Of a stretch of 39,979 nt of DNA, positions 32,772-39,979 are shown in pieces. The stretch covers positions 39,989-79,967 of the forward strand of contig NZ_LMOL01000002.1 in NCBI RefSeq assembly GCF_001424565.1, in the 5' to 3' direction. The first letter of the stretch is position 1; each line of letters starts with the position of its first letter. The position numbers and the translations under genes are program-made. The DNA comes from Arthrobacter sp. Leaf141 (GTDB lineage Bacteria; Actinomycetota; Actinomycetes; Actinomycetales; Micrococcaceae). A model generated the notes under the pieces. It ran no database searches, was not told the origin of the DNA, and worked only from the letters and a program-made list of their open reading frames with translations.

Positions 32772-33967
32772 TTGGAGTAGACACCGCTCTCACCGAAGAT
32801 GTGGGCAATTTTGTTGGCTGTCAGGATCAGGGCCAGGCTCACCAGGCCCTTGATCAGCCCGGCAGCGGCCGCGTAGCTCCAGTCGCCGTTCTGCACGCCG
32901 GTGTAATAGACAAACGTGTCCAGGACCTCGGACGCCCCTGCGCCTACGGCATCGCGTTGCAGGATCATCTGTTCGAACCCCACGGTCAGGGAATCACCGA
33001 GGCGCAGGATCAGCAGCAGCACAATGACGCTGCGCAGGCCCGGCAGGGTGACGTGCCACATCCGCTTCCACCGGCCGGCGCCATCCACGGCAGCGGCCTC
33101 GTACTGGGCCGGGTCGATGGCACTCAGGGCCGCCAGGAACACGATGATGCCCCAGCCGGCGTCCTTCCAGACAGCCTGGGAGGTCAATAGGAACAGGAAC
33201 GTGTCCGGGTTGGTCATGATGTCCACCGCCGGCCAGCCGTTGGCTCGGAGAGACTGGTTAAGCAGCCCGGCGCCGCCGAAGATCTGCTGGAAAACGGACA
33301 CCACCAGGACCCAGGAGAAGAAGTGCGGCAGGTACACCACGGCCTGGATCACTGACCGCAGGCGCGGGTTGACCAGGGAGTTCAGCAGCATGGCCAGGGC
33401 AATGGGGATGGGGAAAAAGAACACCAGCTGGAAGGCCGTGATCACCAGGGTGTTCCGGACGGCGTGCCAGAAGTCGGCGTCGGCCAGGACTCGGGTGAAG
33501 TTTTCCAGTCCCACCCAGGGGCTGTCCGGGATGCCCACGTACGGGGAGTAATCCTGGAACGCCACCACGTTGCCCAGCATGGGCAGGTAGGCGAAGACCG
33601 CCAGCAGAAGCACCGCGGGCAGTGCCATCAGCACCAGGGAGCGGTCCCGTTTGAACCGCAGCCGCAAGTTGGCCCTCGGCCTGGTCCCGTCGCCTGTTTT
33701 TGCGGGGCCTGTTTTTGTAGGGCCCGTTTTTGTAGGACCCGTTTTGTTGGTGCCTGTTCCCTTGGCGCCCGCGCCGGGGGATCCGGCGGCTGCTGTCCCG
33801 GCCACGGCTCCCCCGGCCCGCCCGCTGCCGGGGCCCGGCACGGCCGGTGGCGCCGCCGTCGGCCGCTCCCCGGCGGCTGCTGTCCCGGCCGCCGCCGGAC
33901 GCAGGCCCGCCTCCTGCGCCGGGGTGGCTGCTGCGCCGCTTTCCGTCCCTGTGCCCGTGCGTGCCAC
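32768..33967 (-). CDS. Carbohydrate ABC transporter permease (LplB type) with long low-complexity N-terminus, 399 aa
   Basis: CUT1 permease of the LplB group: core from ~108 (RSLVLMALPAVLLLAVFAYLPMLG), EAA loop YEAAAVDGAGRWKRMWHVTLPGL (~290-312), and the ending HIFGESGVYSK. The first ~105 residues are an Ala/Gly/Pro/Thr-rich, probably disordered extension not seen in typical LplB proteins. It contains a four-unit TKTGP-like repeat (residues ~75-92) and a duplicated GTAAAG stretch from a 21-bp direct repeat (33783-33803 and 33870-33890). Start GTG at 33967 is 2 bp after the binding-protein stop, without a good ribosome-binding site; a later start is possible, but no good one is visible before the core. 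Confidence 0.88.
   Translation of the reverse strand: MARTGTGTESGAAATPAQEAGLRPAAAGTAAAGERPTAAPPAVPGPGSGRAGGAVAGTAAAGSPGAGAKGTGTNKTGPTKTGPTKTGPAKTGDGTRPRANLRLRFKRDRSLVLMALPAVLLLAVFAYLPMLGNVVAFQDYSPYVGIPDSPWVGLENFTRVLADADFWHAVRNTLVITAFQLVFFFPIPIALAMLLNSLVNPRLRSVIQAVVYLPHFFSWVLVVSVFQQIFGGAGLLNQSLRANGWPAVDIMTNPDTFLFLLTSQAVWKDAGWGIIVFLAALSAIDPAQYEAAAVDGAGRWKRMWHVTLPGLRSVIVLLLILRLGDSLTVGFEQMILQRDAVGAGASEVLDTFVYYTGVQNGDWSYAAAAGLIKGLVSLALILTANKIAHIFGESGVYSK
33693..33752 (-). repeat. 15-bp tandem repeat coding for TKTGP units
   Basis: Four consecutive 15-bp units (plus-strand form CCTGTTTTTGTAGGG, with 1-4 differences per unit) lie inside the LplB-type permease gene. Unit length is a multiple of 3, so copy changes would keep the reading frame and vary only the length of the N-terminal extension. 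Confidence 0.85.
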
Positions 33968-33969
33968 GG

Positions 33970-35670
33970 CTATGCCAGGAATCCGGCGTAGAAGTCGCGG
34001 AGTTCGTCGCCACCCTTGCTCTTCCAGGACGCGAGTTCGCTGTCCAGGTCCTTCATGGTTTTGCGGCCGCGGATGATGTCCTTGGCCAGGTCATCGAACG
34101 GCTTGCCGAGGGAACCGTACTTGGCCGGCTCCTGGATCTGGACGCCGAAGAAGACATCCTTCACCACGTTGGGGGCCTGCCGGGCTTCCCAGCCGGACTG
34201 TGCCTGCACCAGCCCGGGGTACTGGACCATGGAGTTGACCACCGGGGGGCTAACCAGGAACGCGTAGGTGCTGGTGACCTCGGTGCTGCCTTTGTCGGTG
34301 GCCTTGGGCACGCCCTGGGCGTCGCGGGTGAAGTGCACCCCTTCCACGCCGTTGTTGATCAGGACGTGTTCCTCGGTGCCGAACGGGGCGGCCATGAAGT
34401 TGGCCAGGGCCAGCATCTCCTCCACCTTTGCGGCGTCCGCCTTTTTGATGAAGCTGAAGATTGCGGCCGGCTGCGCGCGGAACAGCGTGGGCTTGCCGCC
34501 GTCCGGGGCGAAGTAGTCCATGGGCTGCTGGTCGAAGGACGGGTTGGTGGGCAGGACCCGGGCCAGGGCCTCGTGCCAGCCGCCCATGCCGTCGGATGCC
34601 ATCAGGGTGGCACCGGATTCGAAACGCTGCTTGGCCTGCTGGGCGTTGCCTGCCACGGCGTCCGGGTGGACGGAGCCGTCCGCGAACAGCTTGGCGGTCC
34701 ACTCGAGGGCCGCCCGGTACTCGTCCGTTTCGAACTTGTTCTGCAGCGTGCCGCCCACTTTTTTCCACTTGGGGACCACACCGTGCATGATCTGGGCACC
34801 GGTCCAGACGTCCTCGGAGCCCCAGCGGTTCTTGGATTCGTCGGTGAGTTCCTTGGCCACCTCGCGGAAGTCGTCGGCCGACTTGGGCGGTTCCACACCG
34901 AGCTGCTTGAAGAGGTCCGCGCGGTAGAAGAGGGCATCGGAGATGAGCGCGCCGGGGTACGGCAGGCCGTAGAGGCCACCTTCGAAGCACCCCATCTTCC
35001 AGGCCGCGGTGGGGATGTTGGCGAGGTTGGGGTACTTGTTGACCTTGTCGCCGGCCAGGAACTGCGACAGGTCCTGGAAAACGCCGGCGGCGGCCTGGCC
35101 GAAGCGGGGCGGCAGGTTCCAGGCCGGGATAACCATCCAGTCCGGCACGTCCTTGGGCGAAGCCAGGACGGTCTGCACCTTGTCCGCGTAGGCGTTGCCG
35201 TCGTTCACCTGGAAGTTGACGGTGGCGCCGAGCTTCTCATTGACCGCCTTGTAGTAGCCGTTCTCCGGAAGCGCCGGCGGCACGGCCCACCAGGCGGGGG
35301 TCATGGCGGTGTAGGTTCCGCCGCTGCCCGGGGTTTTGGCCACGGACTTCACCAGCGACGCCGGGACGCTGGTGAAGCCGGGGGTGGACCCGTTCACGGA
35401 GGCGATGTCCGGTTTCAGCAGCTCCAGCGGCTTGTAGGCCGGGACCAGCTTGGCCACGGTTTCAGCCAGGCTGCCGGAGGAGGTGGCCTGCGGTGCGGCG
35501 GTGCCGGAGCACGCGGTGAGCGCCGCGGGGGCCGCAGCCAGGAACACTGCGCCGCTGAGGATCCCCAGGAATGACCGGCGGTTTACAGCAGGGGATGCAG
35601 CCTCACCGAGCAACTGACCGGCTGTTTTTCGTGGGTGGCCCGTTGCGGGATCAACATGGGAACTGCGCAT
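33970..35670 (-). CDS. Carbohydrate ABC substrate-binding lipoprotein with Tat-type signal, 566 aa
   Basis: Large family 1-like solute-binding protein of the LplA group that works with the LplB/YtcP permeases. The signal sequence joins a twin-arginine motif (N-R31-R32-S-F-L) to a hydrophobic stretch and lipobox LTAC (Cys54), so it is probably a Tat-exported lipoprotein on the outer face of the membrane. Core segments such as DVPDWMVIPAWNLPPR and FEGGLYGLPYPGALISDALFYRADLFKQLG match the group. ATG at 35670 has AAGGAG 8 nt upstream; the frame is open far upstream inside the divergent GH3 gene, which is a shadow. First gene of its operon, sharing a 196-bp regulatory region with the GH3 gene. Confidence 0.9.
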   Translation of the reverse strand: MRSSHVDPATGHPRKTAGQLLGEAASPAVNRRSFLGILSGAVFLAAAPAALTACSGTAAPQATSSGSLAETVAKLVPAYKPLELLKPDIASVNGSTPGFTSVPASLVKSVAKTPGSGGTYTAMTPAWWAVPPALPENGYYKAVNEKLGATVNFQVNDGNAYADKVQTVLASPKDVPDWMVIPAWNLPPRFGQAAAGVFQDLSQFLAGDKVNKYPNLANIPTAAWKMGCFEGGLYGLPYPGALISDALFYRADLFKQLGVEPPKSADDFREVAKELTDESKNRWGSEDVWTGAQIMHGVVPKWKKVGGTLQNKFETDEYRAALEWTAKLFADGSVHPDAVAGNAQQAKQRFESGATLMASDGMGGWHEALARVLPTNPSFDQQPMDYFAPDGGKPTLFRAQPAAIFSFIKKADAAKVEEMLALANFMAAPFGTEEHVLINNGVEGVHFTRDAQGVPKATDKGSTEVTSTYAFLVSPPVVNSMVQYPGLVQAQSGWEARQAPNVVKDVFFGVQIQEPAKYGSLGKPFDDLAKDIIRGRKTMKDLDSELASWKSKGGDELRDFYAGFLA

Positions 35671-35720
35671 AACCAGCACTCCTTCGTGGAAGTCATTTAG
35701 ACAAAGCTTCAAGCGATTCA

Positions 35721-35734
35721 TCGAATCGATTCGA
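35721..35734. promoter_or_regulatory. LacI-type operator (perfect 14-bp palindrome)
   Basis: TCGAATCGATTCGA is a perfect palindrome just downstream of the predicted binding-protein promoter: TTGCCG at 35772-35767, an 18-bp spacer, and TACGCT at 35748-35743, all on the minus strand. It would cover the transcription start region. The flanking AAGCGATTC is repeated at the second site upstream of the GH3 gene. Confidence 0.7.
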
Positions 35735-35742
35735 CTGCGTTT

Positions 35743-35772
35743 AGCGTAGGCCACCACCCACCTTCGCGGCAA
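35743..35772 (-). promoter_or_regulatory. Promoter of the binding-protein/LplB/YtcP operon
   Basis: On the minus strand TTGCCG is followed after 18 bp by TACGCT. The 14-bp palindrome lies immediately downstream. Confidence 0.5.
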
Positions 35773-35800
35773 GGGATAAATGTGTTGCGACTCACAAGCA

Positions 35801-35815
35801 CCAGTGCAACACTGG
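35801..35815. promoter_or_regulatory. Second palindrome CCAGTG-CAA-CACTGG
   Basis: Perfect 6-bp arms around CAA lie between the two divergent promoters. It differs from the LacI-type sites, so it may bind another regulator or be chance. Confidence 0.35.
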
Positions 35816-35831
35816 ATTTTGCCGGATTTTG

Positions 35832-35848
35832 TATAAGCGATTCGATAA
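35832..35848 (+). promoter_or_regulatory. GH3 gene -10 region with overlapping LacI-type half-operator
   Basis: TATAAG (35832-35837) is a plausible -10 element 29 nt before the GTG start. It overlaps AAGCGATTCGATAA, which shares AAGCGATTC with the operator at 35711-35734. The same regulator could therefore repress both divergent transcripts. Confidence 0.5.
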
Positions 35849-35866
35849 CCAGCCGATAGGATTCCA

Positions 35867-38806
35867 GTGCCCCACCAGCAAGCCGCCTCCCCCGCCGTGG
35901 ACATCAACGTTCCGGCGCCCACCCCACCGCAGGGGCCCGAGCCGACGGTGGAGGCTGCGGCCGCCGGGTCACCGACTGCCATCCTGGCGGCGCTGACACT
36001 GGCGCAGAAGGTGGCGATGCTGCACCAGCATTCGCCGGCCGTTGACAGCCTTGGCCTGGCGCCGTTCCACACCGGAGCCGAGGCCGCCCACGGTGTTGCG
36101 TGGCTGGGACCGGCCACCGTTTTTCCGCAGCCGGTGGGCATGGCGGCTACCTGGGACCCGGACCTGATCGAGCGCCTGGGCGAGGCCACCGGCCACGAAC
36201 TGCGCGGCAAAAAAGCCACTGATCCGTCAGTCAGCCTGAACGCCTGGGCGCCGGTGGTGAACCCCCTTCGCCACCCGCTGTGGGGCCGGAACGAGGAAGG
36301 CTTTTCCGAGGACCCGCACCTCACGGCGGAGCTGGCCGGGGCATTCTGCCGCGGCATGAAGGGCCGGGACCCCCACACGTGGCTCACGGTGCCCACGCTG
36401 AAGCATTTCCTGGGCTACAACAATGAGCGGGACCGGAACGTCACCTCCAGCAACCTCAGCCCCCGGGTGCTCCACGAGTACGAGCTGCCCGCCTATCGCG
36501 GCCCCATCGAGGATGGGGTGGCCGGTGCCGTGATGCTCTCCTACAACCTGGTCAACGGCCGGCCTGCGCACGTGTCCGACCTGGTCCGGGAGCACCTGAG
36601 GCAGTGGCGCAACGGGGAAGGGATCACCGTGGTGACAGACGCCGGCGCGCCCGGTTCGCTGTTCCGGGCGGAAAAGTATTTCGACGACGGCCCTGCCGCG
36701 TACGCCGCAGCCCTCCACGCCGGCGTCGACAGCTTTACTGACGACGGTGACAACCCCGGCCCCTCCATCGCGTACCTCAACGGGGCCCTGGCGAAGGGTC
36801 TGATCGATGAAGCGGCCGTGGACGCCGCGCTGCTGCGACTCCTCACCCTCCGGGCCAGGACCGGCGAGTTCGCGCCGGAACGCGATCCGTATGCTTCGAT
36901 CGGGCCCGAGGCCATTGGCACACCGGCCCATGTTGCCCTGGCCACGGAGGCCGCCGCGAAGGCGGTGGTGGTGCTTCGCAATGAACCCGCGGCCGGATCA
37001 GCGGACCGGCTGCTGCCGCTGGGTGACCCGGCCGGGTCCATCGCGGTGATCGGCGCGCTGGGTTCGCGGGTCCTCAGCGACTGGTACAGCGGAACGTTGC
37101 AGGATGCTGTCAGCATCGCCGAAGGCCTGGGCCACCGCTATCCCGGTTCCGTTACCGCTGAGGAGGGGACCGACGTTGTTGCCTTCCGGTGCGTGCGGAC
37201 CGGAGGCTACCTGGGCGGCAGCGGCGGGGCGGTGCTTACCGCCCGTGCCGGGGCGCCCGGTCCGGAGCATTCGTTCGACCTGAAGGACTGGGGCTCGGGC
37301 GAACTGACGCTGCGGCTGGTGCAGACCGGAAAATTCGTCACGGATACCGGGGACGGCTACCTTCGGGCAGCGGCGGACCGGGTGGGCGGCTGGGTGGTCC
37401 AGGAGACGTTCCGGGCCGCCTACGCCGCCGACGGCACAGCTGCCCTGCAGCATGTGGGGAGCGGAAAATGGCTGCGGATCGAGGCAGGTACGGGCAGCGC
37501 GGCGCTGGTCCCGGACTACGGCCTGGCCGATTCCTTTGTTCTCCGCGTCCTCAGCTCCGGGCACGAAGCTGCCCGGAGCGCGGCGGCCCAGGCCCACACG
37601 GCCATTGTGGTGGTGGGCAACGATCCCCACCTGGGTGGCCGGGAAACGCTGGACCGCACGTCGCTGGACCTTCCGCTGGCCGACCAGGAGCTCATCCGGA
37701 TTGTCCGCGAGGCAAATCCGCGCACCGTCCTGGTCATCGTGTCCTCCTACCCCTACGCGCTGGGCGGGCTGGCCGACACCCCCGCCGTCGCCTGGACCTC
37801 GCATGGCGGCCAGGAACTGGGCCACGGTGTGGCGGAGATCCTCAGCGGGGACTCCGGGCCCACCGGCCGGCTGCCGCAGACCTGGTTCGGCCGCGACGAG
37901 GACCTGCCGGACATCCTGGATTACGACATCATCACCTCGCAGTCCACCTACCTCTACAGCAGCGCCGAGCCCCTCTATCCGCTGGGTCACGGCCTGACCT
38001 ACGGCGAGGTGCGGTACGGCTCCGTTGCCCTGCGGGAATTGTCCGGCGGGACCCCGGACCGCGCCGACACCGCGGAGCTCACCATCGAGGTCCATAACGC
38101 CGGTCTGCGGCCGGCGCAGGAACTGGTCCAGGTGTACGCCTCGGCGCCGGGCCACCCGTCCGGGTTCCCGCGCCGGCTCCTGGTGGGCCATGAGCGGGTG
38201 GACATTCCCGCGGGTGGCTCCGCCACGGCCGTTATCCGGGTTCCCCTGGAACGCCTGGCCACCTTCAACGTGGCTGCCGGGCGCCTGGTGGTGGAGCCGG
38301 GCAGCTACCTGCTCCTGGCCGGCGCCTCCGCTGCGGACCTGCCGCTGGCGGTGACGCTTGAGGTGGCCGGCAGCCCCACGCCGGGCCGCAGCCGCGGCGC
38401 GTGGTTCCGGGCGGAGACCTTCGACGCCTGCGGGAACCTGGCCCTGGTCCCGGAGACGCCGCTGGCCGGCACCGCAATCGCTCCCGCAGGATGCGGGCAG
38501 CCGGCCTGGTCCGTTTACCGGGGTTTTTCGACCGAAGCGGCTGCCGGCCAGGCTGCCGCCGGGGCGCAATCCGTGCTGCTGGACGTGGTGTCCTGCACCC
38601 CGTCCGGCCCGGCAGCCCGGGCCACCGTGCGGGTCCAGGTTCCCGGCCCCGCAGGTACGTGGAACACCGCGGGAACCGGTCACGTGGACGCCGCGTTCAC
38701 TGGTGTCCTGCGGATTCCGCTGGGGCAGGGACCAGCCGTCGGCGCGGCAGGGTTCCGGCTGGTGTTTGAGGGTGGCGTGACCGTCAGCCGGGTGCAGCTG
38801 GCTTAG
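35867..38806 (+). CDS. Large multidomain GH3 beta-glucosidase/xylosidase, 979 aa
   Basis: Family 3 glycoside hydrolase without signal peptide. The TIM-barrel domain (~40-330) has GAEAAHGV, K179-H180 in LKHFLGYNNERDRN, and the nucleophile D258 in VVTDAGA (usually SDW). The alpha/beta sandwich domain (~370-660) carries the likely acid/base E593 in GGRETLDRTSLDLP. It is interrupted at ~438-562 by a beta-trefoil/fascin-like segment (GGYLGGSGGAVL, QTGKFVTDTGDGYL, GSGKWLRIEAG). An FnIII-like domain (~735-835) follows, and a C-terminal beta-rich domain (848-979) looks like a CBM6-type module. GTG at 35867 has AGGATT upstream. Position next to the oligosaccharide importer suggests it trims imported glucan or xylan fragments. 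Confidence 0.85.
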   Translation: MPHQQAASPAVDINVPAPTPPQGPEPTVEAAAAGSPTAILAALTLAQKVAMLHQHSPAVDSLGLAPFHTGAEAAHGVAWLGPATVFPQPVGMAATWDPDLIERLGEATGHELRGKKATDPSVSLNAWAPVVNPLRHPLWGRNEEGFSEDPHLTAELAGAFCRGMKGRDPHTWLTVPTLKHFLGYNNERDRNVTSSNLSPRVLHEYELPAYRGPIEDGVAGAVMLSYNLVNGRPAHVSDLVREHLRQWRNGEGITVVTDAGAPGSLFRAEKYFDDGPAAYAAALHAGVDSFTDDGDNPGPSIAYLNGALAKGLIDEAAVDAALLRLLTLRARTGEFAPERDPYASIGPEAIGTPAHVALATEAAAKAVVVLRNEPAAGSADRLLPLGDPAGSIAVIGALGSRVLSDWYSGTLQDAVSIAEGLGHRYPGSVTAEEGTDVVAFRCVRTGGYLGGSGGAVLTARAGAPGPEHSFDLKDWGSGELTLRLVQTGKFVTDTGDGYLRAAADRVGGWVVQETFRAAYAADGTAALQHVGSGKWLRIEAGTGSAALVPDYGLADSFVLRVLSSGHEAARSAAAQAHTAIVVVGNDPHLGGRETLDRTSLDLPLADQELIRIVREANPRTVLVIVSSYPYALGGLADTPAVAWTSHGGQELGHGVAEILSGDSGPTGRLPQTWFGRDEDLPDILDYDIITSQSTYLYSSAEPLYPLGHGLTYGEVRYGSVALRELSGGTPDRADTAELTIEVHNAGLRPAQELVQVYASAPGHPSGFPRRLLVGHERVDIPAGGSATAVIRVPLERLATFNVAAGRLVVEPGSYLLLAGASAADLPLAVTLEVAGSPTPGRSRGAWFRAETFDACGNLALVPETPLAGTAIAPAGCGQPAWSVYRGFSTEAAAGQAAAGAQSVLLDVVSCTPSGPAARATVRVQVPGPAGTWNTAGTGHVDAAFTGVLRIPLGQGPAVGAAGFRLVFEGGVTVSRVQLA

Positions 38807-38810
38807 GCAG

Positions 38811-38848
38811 GACTGCCGGGCCGCCCCGGAAAAGGCGGCCCGGCGGTC
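38811..38848. terminator. Strong hairpin terminator
   Basis: GACTGCCGGGCCGCC pairs with GGCGGCCCGGCGGTC (15 bp, one wobble) between the convergent GH3 and DUF4375-like genes; no T tract follows. Confidence 0.7.
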
Positions 38849-38870
38849 CCTTCAGGGAGCAGCCGGTTGG

Positions 38871-39716
38871 CTACGCGTCCACCATGTCGGCCTCGGCGAA
38901 CTCCACGGCCGCCACGATCTCCTGGGTTTCGGGATTGATCATGAACGCCTCGTCGTCCTCCTCGACCATCAGGAAGTCGCCGTGGTCGGTGCTGAAGTGC
39001 CAGGCCAGCGTCTTGATCCCGTGGTGCAGGTAGTTCGGGTCGCCCATGGTGATCGTTATGAGCGCAAACCCTGCCACCTCGCACAGTTCCCGGATGATCA
39101 CTTCGAAGTCCGGAGCGTCAGCCAGCTCGTCGGCGTCGGCCTGTGCCTGGCGTTCGGCCAGGTCCGGCACAAGCGCCACGAGGCGGTCGATGTGGGCGTC
39201 CACCTCGTCGTCGGCCAGGACAAGAAGGTCGGCCTGGCCGCGCAGCCAGGCCGCGTTCAGGGCGGTGATGTTTTCGTGTTCCAGCAGCTCCTCGAACTCG
39301 CCGTCGAGCTCTTCCATCCGGAGGACGGCGTCGGGCGTCAGATCGGAGTCCTCAGTCCCGCCATCCAGGTAATGCTCGCGGTCAGTGCCGGAGAGGTTGT
39401 CGAAGAAACCGGCTGTTCGGTTGAACAGCGCCAGGTGGGCGGTGGCGCCCATGCCGGCCATGCCTTCGCGGATCAGCGTGTCGGTGTCCTCCCGGTCGAT
39501 CGCCATAAAGACGTACTGCGCGAAGCCGCCCTCAAGCGCCTGCGTCAGGTAGAAGTCCACGTAGTAGCTGCGGACCGCCACGGGTGACATCTCGGCGGTG
39601 TGGAGGAGCGCCTCATGCATGGCATCCACCAGACCCACGTTGGCTTCGACGGTCTCCTCGTCGCCGGCTTCGATGCTGCTGCTGGTCAGGACAACGGGCT
39701 GCTGGCTGGTGATCAT
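38871..39716 (-). CDS. DUF4375 (DMP19-like) domain protein, 281 aa
   Basis: Acidic soluble protein of unknown function. The N-terminal half (about 30-150: VGLVDAMHEALLHTAEMSPVA, YYVDFYLTQALEGGFAQYVF) matches the DMP19/DUF4375 pattern, in which GGFxQ(Y/F) is the hallmark; DMP19-like proteins in other bacteria are DNA-mimic regulators. The remainder (~160-281) is helical and very acidic, ending in beta strands (KTLAWHFSTDHGDFLMVEEDDEAFMI). The frame is open to 39863, but ATG at 39716 has GAGGATC 6 nt upstream and the residues before it are Pro-rich shadow. Function here is unassigned. Confidence 0.75.
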   Translation of the reverse strand: MITSQQPVVLTSSSIEAGDEETVEANVGLVDAMHEALLHTAEMSPVAVRSYYVDFYLTQALEGGFAQYVFMAIDREDTDTLIREGMAGMGATAHLALFNRTAGFFDNLSGTDREHYLDGGTEDSDLTPDAVLRMEELDGEFEELLEHENITALNAAWLRGQADLLVLADDEVDAHIDRLVALVPDLAERQAQADADELADAPDFEVIIRELCEVAGFALITITMGDPNYLHHGIKTLAWHFSTDHGDFLMVEEDDEAFMINPETQEIVAAVEFAEADMVDA

Positions 39717-39870
39717 GGCGATCCTCACTGCTGGCGGTGGTGGTGGTGCTCGGATATTTGTCACGCTACGGGGGCCAGGGAGCCGTGGCGTTGCGGGGCA
39801 CATGAACGTCAGGCGAAGTTTGGGCGGGACCTGGCACCCGGCCCGTGCGCACCGGTGCCGCACGGCGAAC

Positions 39871-39876
39871 TAAGAT
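39871..39876 (+). promoter_or_regulatory. Possible -10 element of the last gene
   Basis: TAAGAT lies in the 158-bp gap after the DUF4375-like gene and would start transcription near 39883. No good -35 is visible. Confidence 0.3.
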
Positions 39877-39937
39877 GGATCAGATCACCAACCACCGGAC
39901 CCGGCCCCGCCGTGGCCTGCTGAAAGTAGCGCGCACC

Positions 39938-39979
39938 ATGCCATCCCAACCGGACGAGAGTGCGGCCCTGGCAATACAG
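39938..39979 (+). CDS. Start of a gene cut by the window end (uncertain)
   Basis: ATG at 39938 begins MPSQPDESAALAIQ and stays open to the window end. An in-frame ATG at 39875 would add 21 Arg-rich residues, but it overlaps the -10-like TAAGAT. The fragment is too short to identify a family. If real, it is transcribed away from the DUF4375-like gene. Confidence 0.35.
   Translation, partial: MPSQPDESAALAIQ

Noticed and set aside
35671..36396. Upstream extension of the binding-protein frame to 36396
   Set aside because: It is antisense to the GH3 gene; the Tat/lipoprotein signal and AAGGAG place the start at 35670.
1..39979. CRISPR arrays, tRNA/rRNA genes, insertion sequences, prophage
   Set aside because: No spaced repeats, cloverleaf-like segments, transposase or phage genes, or terminal inverted repeats were found on reading both strands.

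Overview
The window looks like chromosomal DNA of a high-GC actinobacterium of the Arthrobacter/Pseudarthrobacter group. This is inferred from the very high GC content, the choline oxidase that closely resembles the Arthrobacter globiformis enzyme, frequent GTG/TTG starts, several apparently leaderless genes, and sugar ABC transporters encoded without their own ATPase. There are no rRNA, tRNA, CRISPR, phage or insertion-sequence features. Almost every base is coding on one strand or the other.

Positions 1-5260 (minus) hold a choline-to-glycine-betaine operon: BCCT transporter, betaine aldehyde dehydrogenase, choline oxidase. Positions 5530-8924 hold a small ABM-domain protein, a secreted CHRD-domain protein transcribed away from an ECF sigma factor/anti-sigma pair, and a metallo-beta-lactamase-fold hydrolase. 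The CHRD gene and the sigma gene carry promoter-like elements with the same sequence and spacing, facing opposite ways. Positions 9000-19932 are a patchwork of housekeeping and stress genes: DEAD-box RNA helicase (with a structured leader that includes a 9-codon upstream ORF and an attenuator-like hairpin), a methyltransferase, a SoxR-controlled MFS exporter, a CynX-type MFS carrier, trmB, a WXG-motif protein with a small partner, a DUF1206 membrane protein that may start at AUC, and a SRPBCC protein.

Positions 19958-38806 form a large carbohydrate-uptake and glycoside-degradation region with two modules. Module 1 is a LacI regulator divergent from a five-gene operon: lipoprotein binding protein, two permeases, a ThuA-like protein and a Gfo/Idh/MocA oxidoreductase. 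Module 2 has a GH31 alpha-xylosidase whose catalytic aspartates fall at exactly the E. coli YicI positions, a GH42 beta-galactosidase, a second LacI regulator, an LplB/YtcP-type ABC importer with a Tat-type lipoprotein binding protein, and a very large GH3 enzyme carrying an inserted beta-trefoil-like domain and a C-terminal carbohydrate-binding-like domain. None of the three glycosidases has a signal peptide. Together alpha-xylosidase, beta-galactosidase and beta-glucosidase activities are what is needed to take apart imported galactosylated xyloglucan oligosaccharides, so that is my working hypothesis for module 2. Two different palindromic operator types mark the two modules.

The right end has a DUF4375-like protein and the start of a further plus-strand gene cut by the window edge.
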